From Clostridium sp. CAG:510 (lineage in GTDB: Bacteria > Bacillota > Clostridia > Lachnospirales > Lachnospiraceae): 12,626 bases of DNA. This document shows, in pieces, positions 1 to 6,525 of the stretch. The stretch is from assembly GCA_000434615.1 (NCBI GenBank), contig FR880818.1, positions 43,088-55,713 on the forward strand, given 5' to 3'. The position numbers were made by a program, and so were the translations under genes. Numbering within the stretch: position 1 is the first letter of the stretch; every line of letters starts with the position of its first letter. The notes beneath the pieces are model-generated. The model saw only the letters and a list, made by a program, of their open reading frames with translations, was not told the origin of the DNA and searched no databases.

Positions 1-991
1 TACCAGCAGGAATGCTGTTGTTGATGTCAAGCAGGGTAACGGCATCCTCACTGACGCAGGCACCGATAAACTCGCTTAAGCAGCCGTAAATATCCACCTC
101 ACAGGATACGGGGATGCCCATACCGGTCAGACGGCTGTTTACATAGCAGGGAACAAAACCGAACTGTGTCTGGAAAGCAGGCCAGCACTTTCCGGCAATC
201 GCTACATACTTTCTGTAACCTCTGTGCTGTTCTACCCAGTCAAGAAGGGTCAGTTCGTACTGTGCCAGCTTAGGCAGGATTTCCGGCTTTAAGTTGCCCT
301 TGCCCAGTTCTTCTTCCATTTCCTTAACCTTTGCGGGAATACGCTCGTCACCTGCATGCTTATTGAATGCTTCAAACAGGTCAAGTTCGGAGTTTTCTTC
401 GATTTCCACGCCTAAATTGTAAAGCTGCTTGATGGGTGCGTTGCAGGCTAAGAAGTTAAGCGGTCTGGGACCGAAGCTGATAATCTTTAAATCGGAAAGA
501 CCGATGATGGCTCTTGCAATGGGTAAGAAGTCGTGCAGCATGTCTGCACATTCTTCTGCAGTGCCAACGGGATATTCGGGAATATAAGCCTTTACATTAC
601 GGAGCTTTAGGTTGTAGCTGGCATTTAACATACCGCAGTAAGCATCGCCTCTGCCGCCAACTAAGTTATTCTGGCTTTCTTCTGCTGCCGCGATGAACAT
701 AGCCGGTCCGTCAAAATGCTTTGCCAGTAAGGTCTCGCTGATTTCGGGGCCAAAGTTTCCGAGATATACGCACAGAGCATTGCAGCCTGCTTTTTTGATG
801 TCTTCGAGCGCCTGTACCATATGAATTTCGCTTTCTACGATACAAACCGGGCACTCATACACATTACCGGTGCCGAACTTTGCGGTATAGGCCTCCATCA
901 GGGCCTTTCTTCTGTTGACTGATAAGCTTTCGGGGAAACAGTCACGGCTGACTGCAACCACACCTACTTTTACTTCGGGAAAATTACTCAT
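1..991 (-). CDS. L-fucose isomerase family protein (3' end cut by window edge)
   Basis: This reading frame runs off the left edge, leaving 330 N-terminal residues of a protein that in this family is usually about 450-600 residues long. It begins MSNFPEVKVGVVAV and resembles the L-fucose/L-arabinose isomerase family, which interconverts aldoses and ketoses in the cytoplasm using a divalent metal. Near the visible end are CEVDIYG (Glu298) and LLDINN (Asp322). They are 24 residues apart, the same spacing as the metal ligands Glu337 and Asp361 that I recall for E. coli FucI. The third ligand, a His near the C terminus, lies outside the window. The start is supported by GGAGGATAATATTATG, an excellent ribosome binding site. 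It is the last visible gene of the kinase/DUF4867 operon, after a 119-bp structured gap. Family membership is fairly sure; the exact sugar (L-fucose, D-arabinose, other) cannot be told. Confidence 0.8.
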   Translation of the reverse strand, partial: MSNFPEVKVGVVAVSRDCFPESLSVNRRKALMEAYTAKFGTGNVYECPVCIVESEIHMVQALEDIKKAGCNALCVYLGNFGPEISETLLAKHFDGPAMFIAAAEESQNNLVGGRGDAYCGMLNASYNLKLRNVKAYIPEYPVGTAEECADMLHDFLPIARAIIGLSDLKIISFGPRPLNFLACNAPIKQLYNLGVEIEENSELDLFEAFNKHAGDERIPAKVKEMEEELGKGNLKPEILPKLAQYELTLLDWVEQHRGYRKYVAIAGKCWPAFQTQFGFVPCYVNSRLTGMGIPVSCEVDIYGCLSEFIGACVSEDAVTLLDINNSIPAG

Positions 992-995
992 AATA

Positions 996-1082
996 TTATC
1001 CTCCTTGTTTTTGCGGAGCAAAATCCTGCTATGCATGCATAGCATATCCTCATGCGAGGAGAGGATTTATCCTCCTTGTTTT
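996..1082 (-). promoter_or_regulatory. Structured intercistronic leader: four hairpins between duplicated Shine-Dalgarno blocks
   Basis: The 119-bp gap before the isomerase gene is dense with inverted repeats. A 16-base block, TTATCCTCCTTGTTTT on the plus strand, occurs at 996-1011 and again at 1067-1082. On the transcribed strand each copy reads AAAACAAGGAGGATAA, and the copy at 996-1011 is the ribosome binding site of the isomerase gene. Between and overlapping the copies are four adjacent inverted repeats: TTTTGC/GCAAAA (1009-1023), a perfect 18-bp palindrome TGCTATGCATGCATAGCA (1027-1044), TCCTC/GAGGA (1047-1060) and GAGGA/TCCTC (1061-1074). Several CCUC stretches in the RNA could pair with either GGAGG. 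This looks like an element that controls translation or mRNA stability of the isomerase, or a processing site. No known riboswitch class was recognised. Confidence 0.5.
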
Positions 1083-1110
1083 CTTTTACTATTCTCTCAT
1101 TTTGTTATAC

Positions 1111-1746
1111 TTACAGGCTTAAATTTTCGCCCTTAAGACCTAAGAAAGAGCCTTCGGGAAGTCCGCCTTCCGCATGGCCGATCAACCACTTGTTGACTGC
1201 CGCAAGCAGGGCATCTTCGCTGGGAGCCTTGCCGTTTTCTACCTTGGCATGGGTTGTTTTTAACTCATAATTGGTGCCCTTCGGAAGAACAACCGCTACC
1301 TGGAAGCCACCGTCCTCTACATGGCAAGGTGCATAGTGCAGGGTGGTTGCATAGATTTCCACCGCAGTGCCTGCGGGTACCAAGAACGCCTCTACCTTGG
1401 AAGTATCATAGGTAAAATCTGCTTTCACATCCTGCAGGGAACCGAGCATCAGTACCGCATCCTCTGCAGCAATGTTAATTTCGGAATCTCTGTGATATTC
1501 CAGGGCGTTTAATTTCTTGTTATGACCGTTGCAATAACCAATCTGAATAGGCATTTCTCCGTAAATAACACTGGACAGTTCTTCCTTTACAGGCAGTTTT
1601 TCCAGACTTTCCACAGAGGGTTCATAAACCACATCTGCGGGAATGGGAGTTTCTTTTAATGCTGCAACAAGCTCTGCCACATCCACATGGCTGATGACGC
1701 AGCCGTATTTTTTGAATGCCGCATCCGTAACTTTTTTAATTTCCAT
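1111..1746 (-). CDS. DUF4867 family protein, cupin-like
   Basis: A 211-residue cytoplasmic protein without signal peptide or membrane segment. I recognise it as the DUF4867 family, found mostly in Clostridia beside sugar kinases and isomerases and lacking an assigned reaction. The core has the look of a cupin-type metal pocket: EYHRDSE gives His85 and Glu89, and LHYAPCH gives His137 and His142, surrounded by short beta-rich stretches such as VEAFLVPAGTAVEIY. By analogy with small cupins in sugar operons it may act on the sugar, for example as a mutarotase or isomerase, but this is inference. The start ATG follows GGTGG at a 4-base spacing. It lies between the xylulokinase gene (146 bp upstream, gap filled by 38-bp repeats) and the isomerase gene (119 bp downstream), all on one strand, so they are probably one operon. 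Confidence 0.75.
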   Translation of the reverse strand: MEIKKVTDAAFKKYGCVISHVDVAELVAALKETPIPADVVYEPSVESLEKLPVKEELSSVIYGEMPIQIGYCNGHNKKLNALEYHRDSEINIAAEDAVLMLGSLQDVKADFTYDTSKVEAFLVPAGTAVEIYATTLHYAPCHVEDGGFQVAVVLPKGTNYELKTTHAKVENGKAPSEDALLAAVNKWLIGHAEGGLPEGSFLGLKGENLSL

Positions 1747-1791
1747 CTTTCCACCAAATCCTTTCTTTTTGAGGTGCTGTTCTTATTCCGT

Positions 1792-1905
1792 CTGTGCCGG
1801 AACCTTACACGCCGCCGTCCTTATTTCATCCGTTCCGGGACCTTACGCGCCGCCGTCCTTATTTCATCCGTTCCGGAACCTTACGCGCCGCCTTATTTTA
1901 TCACA
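1792..1905. repeat. 38-bp tandem repeat at the 3' end of the kinase gene
   Basis: Three units with an exact 38-bp period, marked by CCTTAC at 1803, 1841 and 1879. The core of a unit reads CCGTTCCGGAACCTTACGCG followed by CCGCCGTCCTTATTTCAT. The first unit is partly diverged. The third lacks four bases (GTCC) and runs into the last codons and stop of the kinase gene, where TTATTTTATC matches TTATTTCATC of the other units. The unit therefore seems to derive from the end of the kinase gene. It contains the palindrome GTTCCGGAAC and is GC-richer than its surroundings. It fills most of the gap between two operon genes, so it would be transcribed and could slow RNA decay or alter read-through; function is not known. 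Confidence 0.85.
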
Positions 1906-3362
1906 TCAAATACCGGTTTCAGCGCCGGATAAATCTGTTTGAACTGTGCGTATTTTTCATCGTATTTTGCGGCAATGGAAGGATCCGGCTCAATGGTATC
2001 CACTACCTTCACCATCTTCTCGGCAATTTCTTCCACGCTGCCATAAACACCGCAGCCTACCGCTGCCAGCATAGCCGCTCCCAGTGCAGGACCCTCTTCG
2101 CTCTCGATTTTGTCCACCTTCAAATTCAAAATATTGGCAATCATCTTACACCACAGCGGACTCTTGGCACCACCGCCGCAGATTTTGGTGCGGGTAATGG
2201 GAATGCCCAGGCTCTTTGCCACTTCCAGGGAGTCCCTCAGTGCAAAGGCTACGCCCTCGAGCACCGCCTGTGTCATATCTTCTCTTGTGGTATCCATGGT
2301 AATGCCGGTAAATGTACCTCTGGCATTGGGATTGTTGTGTGGAGACCGTTCTCCCATGAGATACGGCAGGAAAAATACGTGGTTTTCTCCCAGTTTGTCA
2401 ATACCTTCCTGTTCCTTGGCGTATTCCTTGGTTTTCAGGATTTCATCCATCCACCATTTGTTGCAGGATGCCGCGGATAACATACAGCCCATCAGATGAT
2501 AGGTGCCGTCCGCATGGTCAAAGGAATGCAGGGCATTGTTTTTGTCCACGCCGAACTTCCGGGAGGAAATAAAAATTGTACCGCTGGTTCCTAAGGAAAT
2601 ATTGCATCTGCCGTCTCCTACGGTGCCGGTGCCCACAGCTGCCGCCGCATTGTCACCCGCTCCGGCAATCACCTTTGCCGCAGCCGGAATGCCCAATTCC
2701 TCAGCTACCTCTTTTTTCAGGGTGCCGACCACTTCATAGCTTTCGTAAACCTTTGCAAGCCACTCCGGCTTCACACTGCAGATTTCGCACATCTCTTTGG
2801 ACCAGGTCCGGTTCTTTACATCAAAGAGGAGCATACCGGATGCATCGGAAACATCGGTACAGTGCACACCGGACAGCCTGTATGCCAGATAATCCTTCGG
2901 CAGCATGATTTTCTTAATTCTTGCAAAATTTTCCGGTTCTTTATTTTTTACCCACAAAATCTTGGGCGCCGTAAATCCGGTAAAGGAAATGTTTGCCGTA
3001 TATTCGGAAAGCTTATCCTTACCGATTACATTGTTCAGATAATCGCATTCTTCATAGGTCCTGCCGTCATTCCACAAAAGAGCGGGACGGATAACTTCAT
3101 CGTTTTCGTCCAAAAGCACCAGACCGTGCATCTGTCCGCCGAAGCTGATGCCGGCAACCTCTTCCTTTTTTTCATCCTTAAGCAATTCCTTCAGTCCGTC
3201 CATCGACTGTATGTACCAGTCCTCCGGCTTCTGCTCAGACCAGCCGGGATGCGGGAAATACAGGGGGTATTCCCGGGAAACCGTCTTCTTTATTTTACCA
3301 TTTTCGTCCATCAGTAAAAGCTTTACTGCGGAGGTTCCTAAATCCACACCAATAAACAGCAT
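1893..3362 (-). CDS. xylB: Xylulokinase (FGGY family carbohydrate kinase)
   Basis: A 489-residue cytoplasmic kinase that transfers phosphate from ATP to a ketose, giving for example D-xylulose 5-phosphate for the pentose phosphate pathway. Length matches E. coli XylB (484). The N terminus MLFIGVDLGTSAVKLL carries the ATP-binding DLGTS turn. GGQMHG and LWNDGRT are xylulokinase sugar-binding motifs. GAGDNAAAAVG supplies the catalytic Asp, and SLGTSGTIF and GGGAKSPLW complete the ATP site. A start 24 bases further upstream is possible, but GGAAAGG lies 8 bases before the ATG at 3362, and that start gives the usual FGGY N terminus. It is the first gene of the minus-strand operon with DUF4867 and the fucose isomerase-like gene. 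With that partner the real substrate may be D-ribulose or L-fuculose rather than D-xylulose. Confidence 0.88.
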   Translation of the reverse strand: MLFIGVDLGTSAVKLLLMDENGKIKKTVSREYPLYFPHPGWSEQKPEDWYIQSMDGLKELLKDEKKEEVAGISFGGQMHGLVLLDENDEVIRPALLWNDGRTYEECDYLNNVIGKDKLSEYTANISFTGFTAPKILWVKNKEPENFARIKKIMLPKDYLAYRLSGVHCTDVSDASGMLLFDVKNRTWSKEMCEICSVKPEWLAKVYESYEVVGTLKKEVAEELGIPAAAKVIAGAGDNAAAAVGTGTVGDGRCNISLGTSGTIFISSRKFGVDKNNALHSFDHADGTYHLMGCMLSAASCNKWWMDEILKTKEYAKEQEGIDKLGENHVFFLPYLMGERSPHNNPNARGTFTGITMDTTREDMTQAVLEGVAFALRDSLEVAKSLGIPITRTKICGGGAKSPLWCKMIANILNLKVDKIESEEGPALGAAMLAAVGCGVYGSVEEIAEKMVKVVDTIEPDPSIAAKYDEKYAQFKQIYPALKPVFDVIK

Positions 3363-3388
3363 ATTCGTATCCTTTCCGGTTTTCATTT

Positions 3389-3411
3389 GTCTGCTGTATC
3401 TGTTTGCAGAC
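3389..3411. promoter_or_regulatory. Inverted repeat in the kinase leader, possible operator
   Basis: GTCTGC at 3389-3394 and GCAGAC at 3406-3411 form perfect 6-bp arms around an 11-base spacer. The element lies between the predicted promoter (-10 at 3428-3433) and the kinase start at 3362, where a repressor or a 5' RNA hairpin could act. No regulator gene is next to it in the window, so the binding protein is unknown. Confidence 0.35.
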
Positions 3412-3427
3412 TTTCACATTTAAAAAA

Positions 3428-3457
3428 ATTATACCGTATCCGGGGGATAAAAAACAA
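3428..3457 (-). promoter_or_regulatory. Predicted sigma-A promoter of the kinase operon
   Basis: On the minus strand a perfect -10 TATAAT (3428-3433) is preceded, at an 18-base spacing, by a weaker -35 TTGTTT (3452-3457). It points toward the kinase gene, leaving a leader of about 60 bases that contains the GTCTGC/GCAGAC inverted repeat. The strong -10 with a weak -35 fits a regulated sugar promoter. No clear catabolite (cre) site was recognised. Confidence 0.6.
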
Positions 3458-3492
3458 CCGACTTTTTCTATATGAAATACCTATAAAATTAG

Positions 3493-3520
3493 TTACAATT
3501 TTGAGAAATCATGATACACT
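3493..3520 (+). promoter_or_regulatory. Predicted extended -10 promoter of aroA
   Basis: TTACAA at 3493-3498 and TACACT at 3515-3520 are 16 bases apart. The -10 is preceded by TG with a one-base gap (TGATACACT), an extended -10 element that can compensate for a poor -35. It is divergent from the kinase promoter, whose -35 is about 35 bp away. Transcription would begin inside or just before the CAAAGATT inverted repeat. Confidence 0.5.
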
Positions 3521-3523
3521 GAA

Positions 3524-3540
3524 CAAAGATTTAATCTTTG
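3524..3540. promoter_or_regulatory. Inverted repeat at the aroA transcription start, possible operator
   Basis: CAAAGATT (3524-3531), one T, then AATCTTTG (3533-3540) form a perfect 17-base interrupted palindrome. It begins 4 bases after the predicted -10 box and ends just before or within the ribosome binding site GGAAGGA. A repressor bound here would block initiation; as RNA it could also fold with a very tight loop, which is less likely. The regulator is unknown. Confidence 0.4.
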
Positions 3541-3557
3541 GAAGGAATGAAGATTTT

Positions 3558-4970
3558 ATGATAAGTATTTCCGAATATCCCGTACCTGTCCTGACAGGCG
3601 ATTTTTCCCATAAAACCATACATGTAAAGGTTCCCGGCTCCAAGAGCATCACCAACCGTGCCCTGCTGCTTGCCATGCTTTCCGACGGAAAAAGCCATCT
3701 CACCGGCGCCCAGTTCTCCGAGGATTCTTCCCATTTTTTGCAGTGTCTTTCGGATTTGTCCTTTGATGTGGCATCCAGTCCCGAAACCGGTGAAGTTTCC
3801 GTGCACGGACTTTCCGGCAGACTGCCCGTAAAGAAAGCCTCCCTGTATGTGGGAAGCGCCGGCACCGCCGCACGCTTTCTGTCTGCCGTACTTGGTGTGT
3901 CGGAAGGAGAGTTCTTTTTAGATGCTTCCGAACAGATGAAAAAACGCCCCATGGCACCGTTGCTTTCCGCCTTACAGTCCGTCGGCTGTGACATTTCCTT
4001 TGCGGAAAAAGAGGGATTTTTCCCCTTTACCCTGCATGCCCGCGGATTTCAGAACACGGACCTTACCATTGATATTGACAAAAGCAGCCAGTTTTTAAGC
4101 GCTCTTTTAATCGCCGCTCCCCTGGCAAAAGAGGATGTGAAAATCAAAGTGGCCGGTACACACGGCATGGCATATATCGAAATGACCTGCCGTATGATGG
4201 AACAGTTCGGTGTTTTGACCGAACATCCTTCCCCGGACACTTTCCTTATAAAAGCCGGGCAGACTTACCGGGCACAGGATTATGCCATTGAACCGGATGT
4301 TTCCGCCGCCTGCTATTTTTATGCCCTGGCTGCCCTGTCCGGCTGCAGTGTCATTGTGGATGGCGTACCCGAACATTCCCTGCAGGGCGATACCGAATTT
4401 TTAAACATCCTTGAAAAAACGGGCTGCCGGGTTACCCGGACAAATGAAGGCATCTGCATAACCGGACCTGCTGCCTGTGCAGAGTCTGCCGGTGTAAAGT
4501 CTGCTGATGCAGGCTCCAAAACTGCTTCCCCTGCTTCCCATGCTTCCGGCTCTGTTTCCCATGCTTCCCATGCTTCCGGCAGGCTGCACGGACTCACCGT
4601 GGACATGTCCTCCTGCTCCGACCAGGCGATTACTCTTGCCGCCATCGCTCCGTTTGCCGACAGCCCCGTTACCATTACCGGCATCGGTCATATCCGTGGA
4701 CAGGAAAGTGACCGTTTAAGTGCCATCACCGAGAATCTCACTGCCATGGGTATCCGTTGTGATGAGAGAGCCGACTCCATAACCATCTATCCCGGAGTAC
4801 CGAAACCTGCCCATATAAAAACCCATGACGATCATCGACTCGCCATGGGCTTTGCCGTTACCGGCTTGTTTGCAGAGGGCATTGTCATTGAAAACCCTTC
4901 CTGCTGTAAGAAGACCTTTGCGGAATTCTTTGAATGCCTGGAAAAGGCTGTGGAAAATCTGCAGAAGTAG
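3558..4970 (+). CDS. aroA: 3-phosphoshikimate 1-carboxyvinyltransferase (EPSP synthase)
   Basis: A 470-residue cytoplasmic enzyme that joins phosphoenolpyruvate to shikimate 3-phosphate, the sixth step of the shikimate pathway to aromatic amino acids. Visible active-site motifs are VPGSKSITNRALLL (Lys29), GSAGTAARF (99-107), MKKRP, KSSQFLSALL, SSCSDQA (Asp355), GQESDRL (Glu383, Arg386), DDHRLAM and CCKKTF. All key residues of the family are kept. The family is usually about 430 residues; the excess is a Ser/Ala/His-rich stretch at roughly 305-341, in the loop before the catalytic Asp strand. The frame is open further upstream, but the ATG at 3558 has GGAAGGA 11 bases before it and lies downstream of the predicted promoter. 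The gene stands alone, divergent from the kinase operon, and is followed by the 63-bp repeat array and a shared terminator. Confidence 0.93.
   Translation: MISISEYPVPVLTGDFSHKTIHVKVPGSKSITNRALLLAMLSDGKSHLTGAQFSEDSSHFLQCLSDLSFDVASSPETGEVSVHGLSGRLPVKKASLYVGSAGTAARFLSAVLGVSEGEFFLDASEQMKKRPMAPLLSALQSVGCDISFAEKEGFFPFTLHARGFQNTDLTIDIDKSSQFLSALLIAAPLAKEDVKIKVAGTHGMAYIEMTCRMMEQFGVLTEHPSPDTFLIKAGQTYRAQDYAIEPDVSAACYFYALAALSGCSVIVDGVPEHSLQGDTEFLNILEKTGCRVTRTNEGICITGPAACAESAGVKSADAGSKTASPASHASGSVSHASHASGRLHGLTVDMSSCSDQAITLAAIAPFADSPVTITGIGHIRGQESDRLSAITENLTAMGIRCDERADSITIYPGVPKPAHIKTHDDHRLAMGFAVTGLFAEGIVIENPSCCKKTFAEFFECLEKAVENLQK
4470..4580 (+). repeat. Low-complexity repeat insertion inside aroA
   Basis: Within the EPSP synthase gene this segment encodes about 37 residues rich in Ala, Ser, Gly and His, including the peptide ASHASG twice. 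The DNA carries the 16-base block TTCCCATGCTTCCGGC at 4535-4550 and again at 4565-4580, a 30-bp period, with smaller CATGCTTCC units between. The period is a multiple of three, so copy-number change keeps the frame. Its ends match the loop between the CITGP strand and LTVDMSS, which is short in E. coli AroA. Confidence 0.8.
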
Positions 4971-4979
4971 TACGCATTT

Positions 4980-5458
4980 TTTGACTCATTTCTGCTTTTT
5001 TCGCTTTCAGGTCAAACCAAAATTACGGGCTCCGCGTACTTCTTTGACTCATTTTCCACTTTCCACATATAGAGTCAAATTAAATTTCTGTCCGGCACTT
5101 CTTTCTTTGACCCTGTAACACTTTTCCTCTCTCTGAGTCAAACCGGGTTTCTGTCCGGCACTTCTTTCTTTGACCCTGTAACACTTTTCTTTTCTCTGAG
5201 TCAAACCAGTTTTCTGTCCGGCACTTCTTTCTTTGACCCTGTAACACTTTTCCTCTCTCTGAGTCAAACCGGGTTTCTGTCCGGCACTTCTTTCTTTGAC
5301 CCTGTAACACTTTTCCCCTCTCAGGGTCAAACCAGGTTTCTGTCCGGTGCTTCTTTCTTTGACCCTGTAACACTTTTCCTTTCTCTGAGTCAAACCAGGT
5401 TTCTGTCCGGCGCTTCTTTCTTTGACTCTGTAACACTTTTCTTCTCTCTAGGTCAAAT
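4980..5458. repeat. 63-bp tandem repeat array, hairpin-forming, about 7.6 units
   Basis: TTTGAC recurs at 4980, 5043, 5106, 5169, 5232, 5295, 5358 and 5421, an exact 63-bp period. Units 1 and 2 (aroA side) are diverged; units 3-7 are nearly identical; unit 8 is partial. Each unit has TTTGAC and, 31 bases after its first T, GTCAAA, so every unit can form a stem of at least six pairs around a pyrimidine-rich loop. The stem extends to TTTGACCCTG/CAGGGTCAAA in unit 6 and TTTGACTC/GAGTCAAA in unit 2. Between stems lies a conserved CTGTCCGGCACTTCTTTC. Units 3 and 5 are identical, and a 105-bp block (5085-5189 and 5211-5315) is repeated at an offset of two units. Two minus-strand frames stay open because 63 is divisible by three, but they lack ATG starts and ribosome sites. 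It lies between the convergent aroA and carbamate kinase genes. Confidence 0.92.
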
Positions 5459-5494
5459 TCAGGGGCTTTTCTCCTATGGAGTTAAATAATGTGC

Positions 5495-5541
5495 AAAAAA
5501 ACAGGGCTGCCGCTCAGCAAAATTGCTAATGCAGCAGCCCT
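5495..5541. terminator. Bidirectional rho-independent terminator between aroA and carbamate kinase gene
   Basis: AGGGCTGC (5503-5510) pairs perfectly with GCAGCCCT (5534-5541), with a smaller AGCA/TGCT stem in the loop. On the minus strand the hairpin is followed by G and seven T (5495-5501), an ideal terminator for the carbamate kinase operon ending at 5560. On the plus strand it is followed by TCCTTATTTTTATG, a weaker T-rich tail that may end aroA transcription after it crosses the repeat array. Confidence 0.85.
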
Positions 5542-5559
5542 TCCTTATTTTTATGATTT

Positions 5560-6495
5560 TTATGCCGTAATCACGGTTCCGTTCTTTCCCTTCAGGGCAT
5601 CCTTTACATGCTCCATGGAGGTGATAAGAACACTGCCGCCGGGTACTTTTTCCAGATAGGAAACGGCTGCTTCAATCTTCGGCAGCATGGTGCCTGCCTC
5701 AAATTCGCCGACTTCCATCATGGCCTTTGCTTCCGCTACGGTCATCTTTTCAATCGGTTCCTGATTGTCCTTGCCGAAATTCCTGTAAACCTTATCCACA
5801 CCGGTCAGAATAACCAGCGTATCCGCCTGTAAATCGGATGCTAACTTTCCTGCAATGCTGTCCTTCTCGATAACTGCGGACGCCCCCTTTAAGATGTGCT
5901 TCTGGGGAATCACGGGAATACCGCCGCCACCGCATGCAATGACAATCTGGTCGGCATCGGAAAGCGCCCTTATAGCATCAATTTCTACAATATCAATGGG
6001 GGAAGGTGCCGCTACCACACGTCTGTAGCCCTTACCCTCTTCCTCTGCCACATAATTGCCTTTTTTGATTTCGATTTCCGCATCATCCTTGGACATATAG
6101 CGGCCGATCTTCTTGGTCGGCTCATAAAAAGCTTCGTCATAGGGGTCCACGGTTACCTGGGTTAAAACAGTGCTGACGGTTTTCACAATACCACGGTCCA
6201 AAAGCTCGGCACGAAGGGAATTCTGGATATCGTAGCCTACATAACCCTGGCTCATGGCAGAACATACGCACATAGGTGCGGGGGTATAATCAATGTAAAC
6301 ACGGCGCAGCTCGGTCATTGCTTTGTGAATCATGCTGACCTGCGGGCCGTTGCTGTGGGTAATGGTGAGCTGGTAGCCGTCCTCTACTAAATCTGCCAGT
6401 GCCTTTGCGGTCTTTTTAACGGCATCCAACTGCTCTGAGGTAGTGGAACCGAGTGCTTCGTGTCCCAGGGAAACAACTGCTTTCTTTTTACTCAT
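5560..6495 (-). CDS. arcC: Carbamate kinase, variant active-site loop
   Basis: A 311-residue cytoplasmic enzyme of the amino acid kinase fold. The family makes ATP from carbamoyl phosphate and ADP as the last step of arginine, agmatine or purine-derived carbamoyl breakdown. Length and the motifs TQVTVDPYDEAF, PTKKIGRYM, CGGGGIPVI, LVILTGVDKVY and GTMLPKIEAA are typical. Two substrate loops differ from the textbook enzyme: the N-terminal LGGNAL is here LGHEAL (residues 10-15), and HGNGPQVG is HSNGPQVS (47-54). I recall similar GHxAL forms in other clostridial proteins annotated as carbamate kinase, so it is likely a subfamily rather than damage. AAGGAG lies just upstream of the ATG. It follows the 113-aa gene by 30 bp on the same strand. 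No arginine deiminase or ornithine carbamoyltransferase gene is present here. Confidence 0.88.
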   Translation of the reverse strand: MSKKKAVVSLGHEALGSTTSEQLDAVKKTAKALADLVEDGYQLTITHSNGPQVSMIHKAMTELRRVYIDYTPAPMCVCSAMSQGYVGYDIQNSLRAELLDRGIVKTVSTVLTQVTVDPYDEAFYEPTKKIGRYMSKDDAEIEIKKGNYVAEEEGKGYRRVVAAPSPIDIVEIDAIRALSDADQIVIACGGGGIPVIPQKHILKGASAVIEKDSIAGKLASDLQADTLVILTGVDKVYRNFGKDNQEPIEKMTVAEAKAMMEVGEFEAGTMLPKIEAAVSYLEKVPGGSVLITSMEHVKDALKGKNGTVITA

Positions 6496-6525
6496 GAGAA
6501 AAATCTCCTTTTCTATCGTTTTATT

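Noticed and set aside
1794..2480. A 228-residue plus-strand open frame across the 38-bp repeats and the end of the kinase gene
   Set aside because: It is the antisense of a well-recognised FGGY kinase plus repeat DNA; the peptide resembles no family and there is no ribosome site.
3387..3557. A 57-residue upstream extension of AroA
   Set aside because: It would begin upstream of the predicted aroA promoter and includes the divergent kinase promoter; the residues do not resemble AroA and the ATG at 3558 has a ribosome site.
5049..5436. Two overlapping minus-strand frames of 114 and 118 residues made of a 21-residue repeat in the 63-bp array
   Set aside because: They start with TTG and GTG, lack ribosome sites, and stay open only because 63 is a multiple of three. 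Differences between units show no clear preference for third codon positions in either frame.
4980..5458. CRISPR array
   Set aside because: The period is constant and the whole unit is conserved, with no unique spacers, and no cas genes are nearby.
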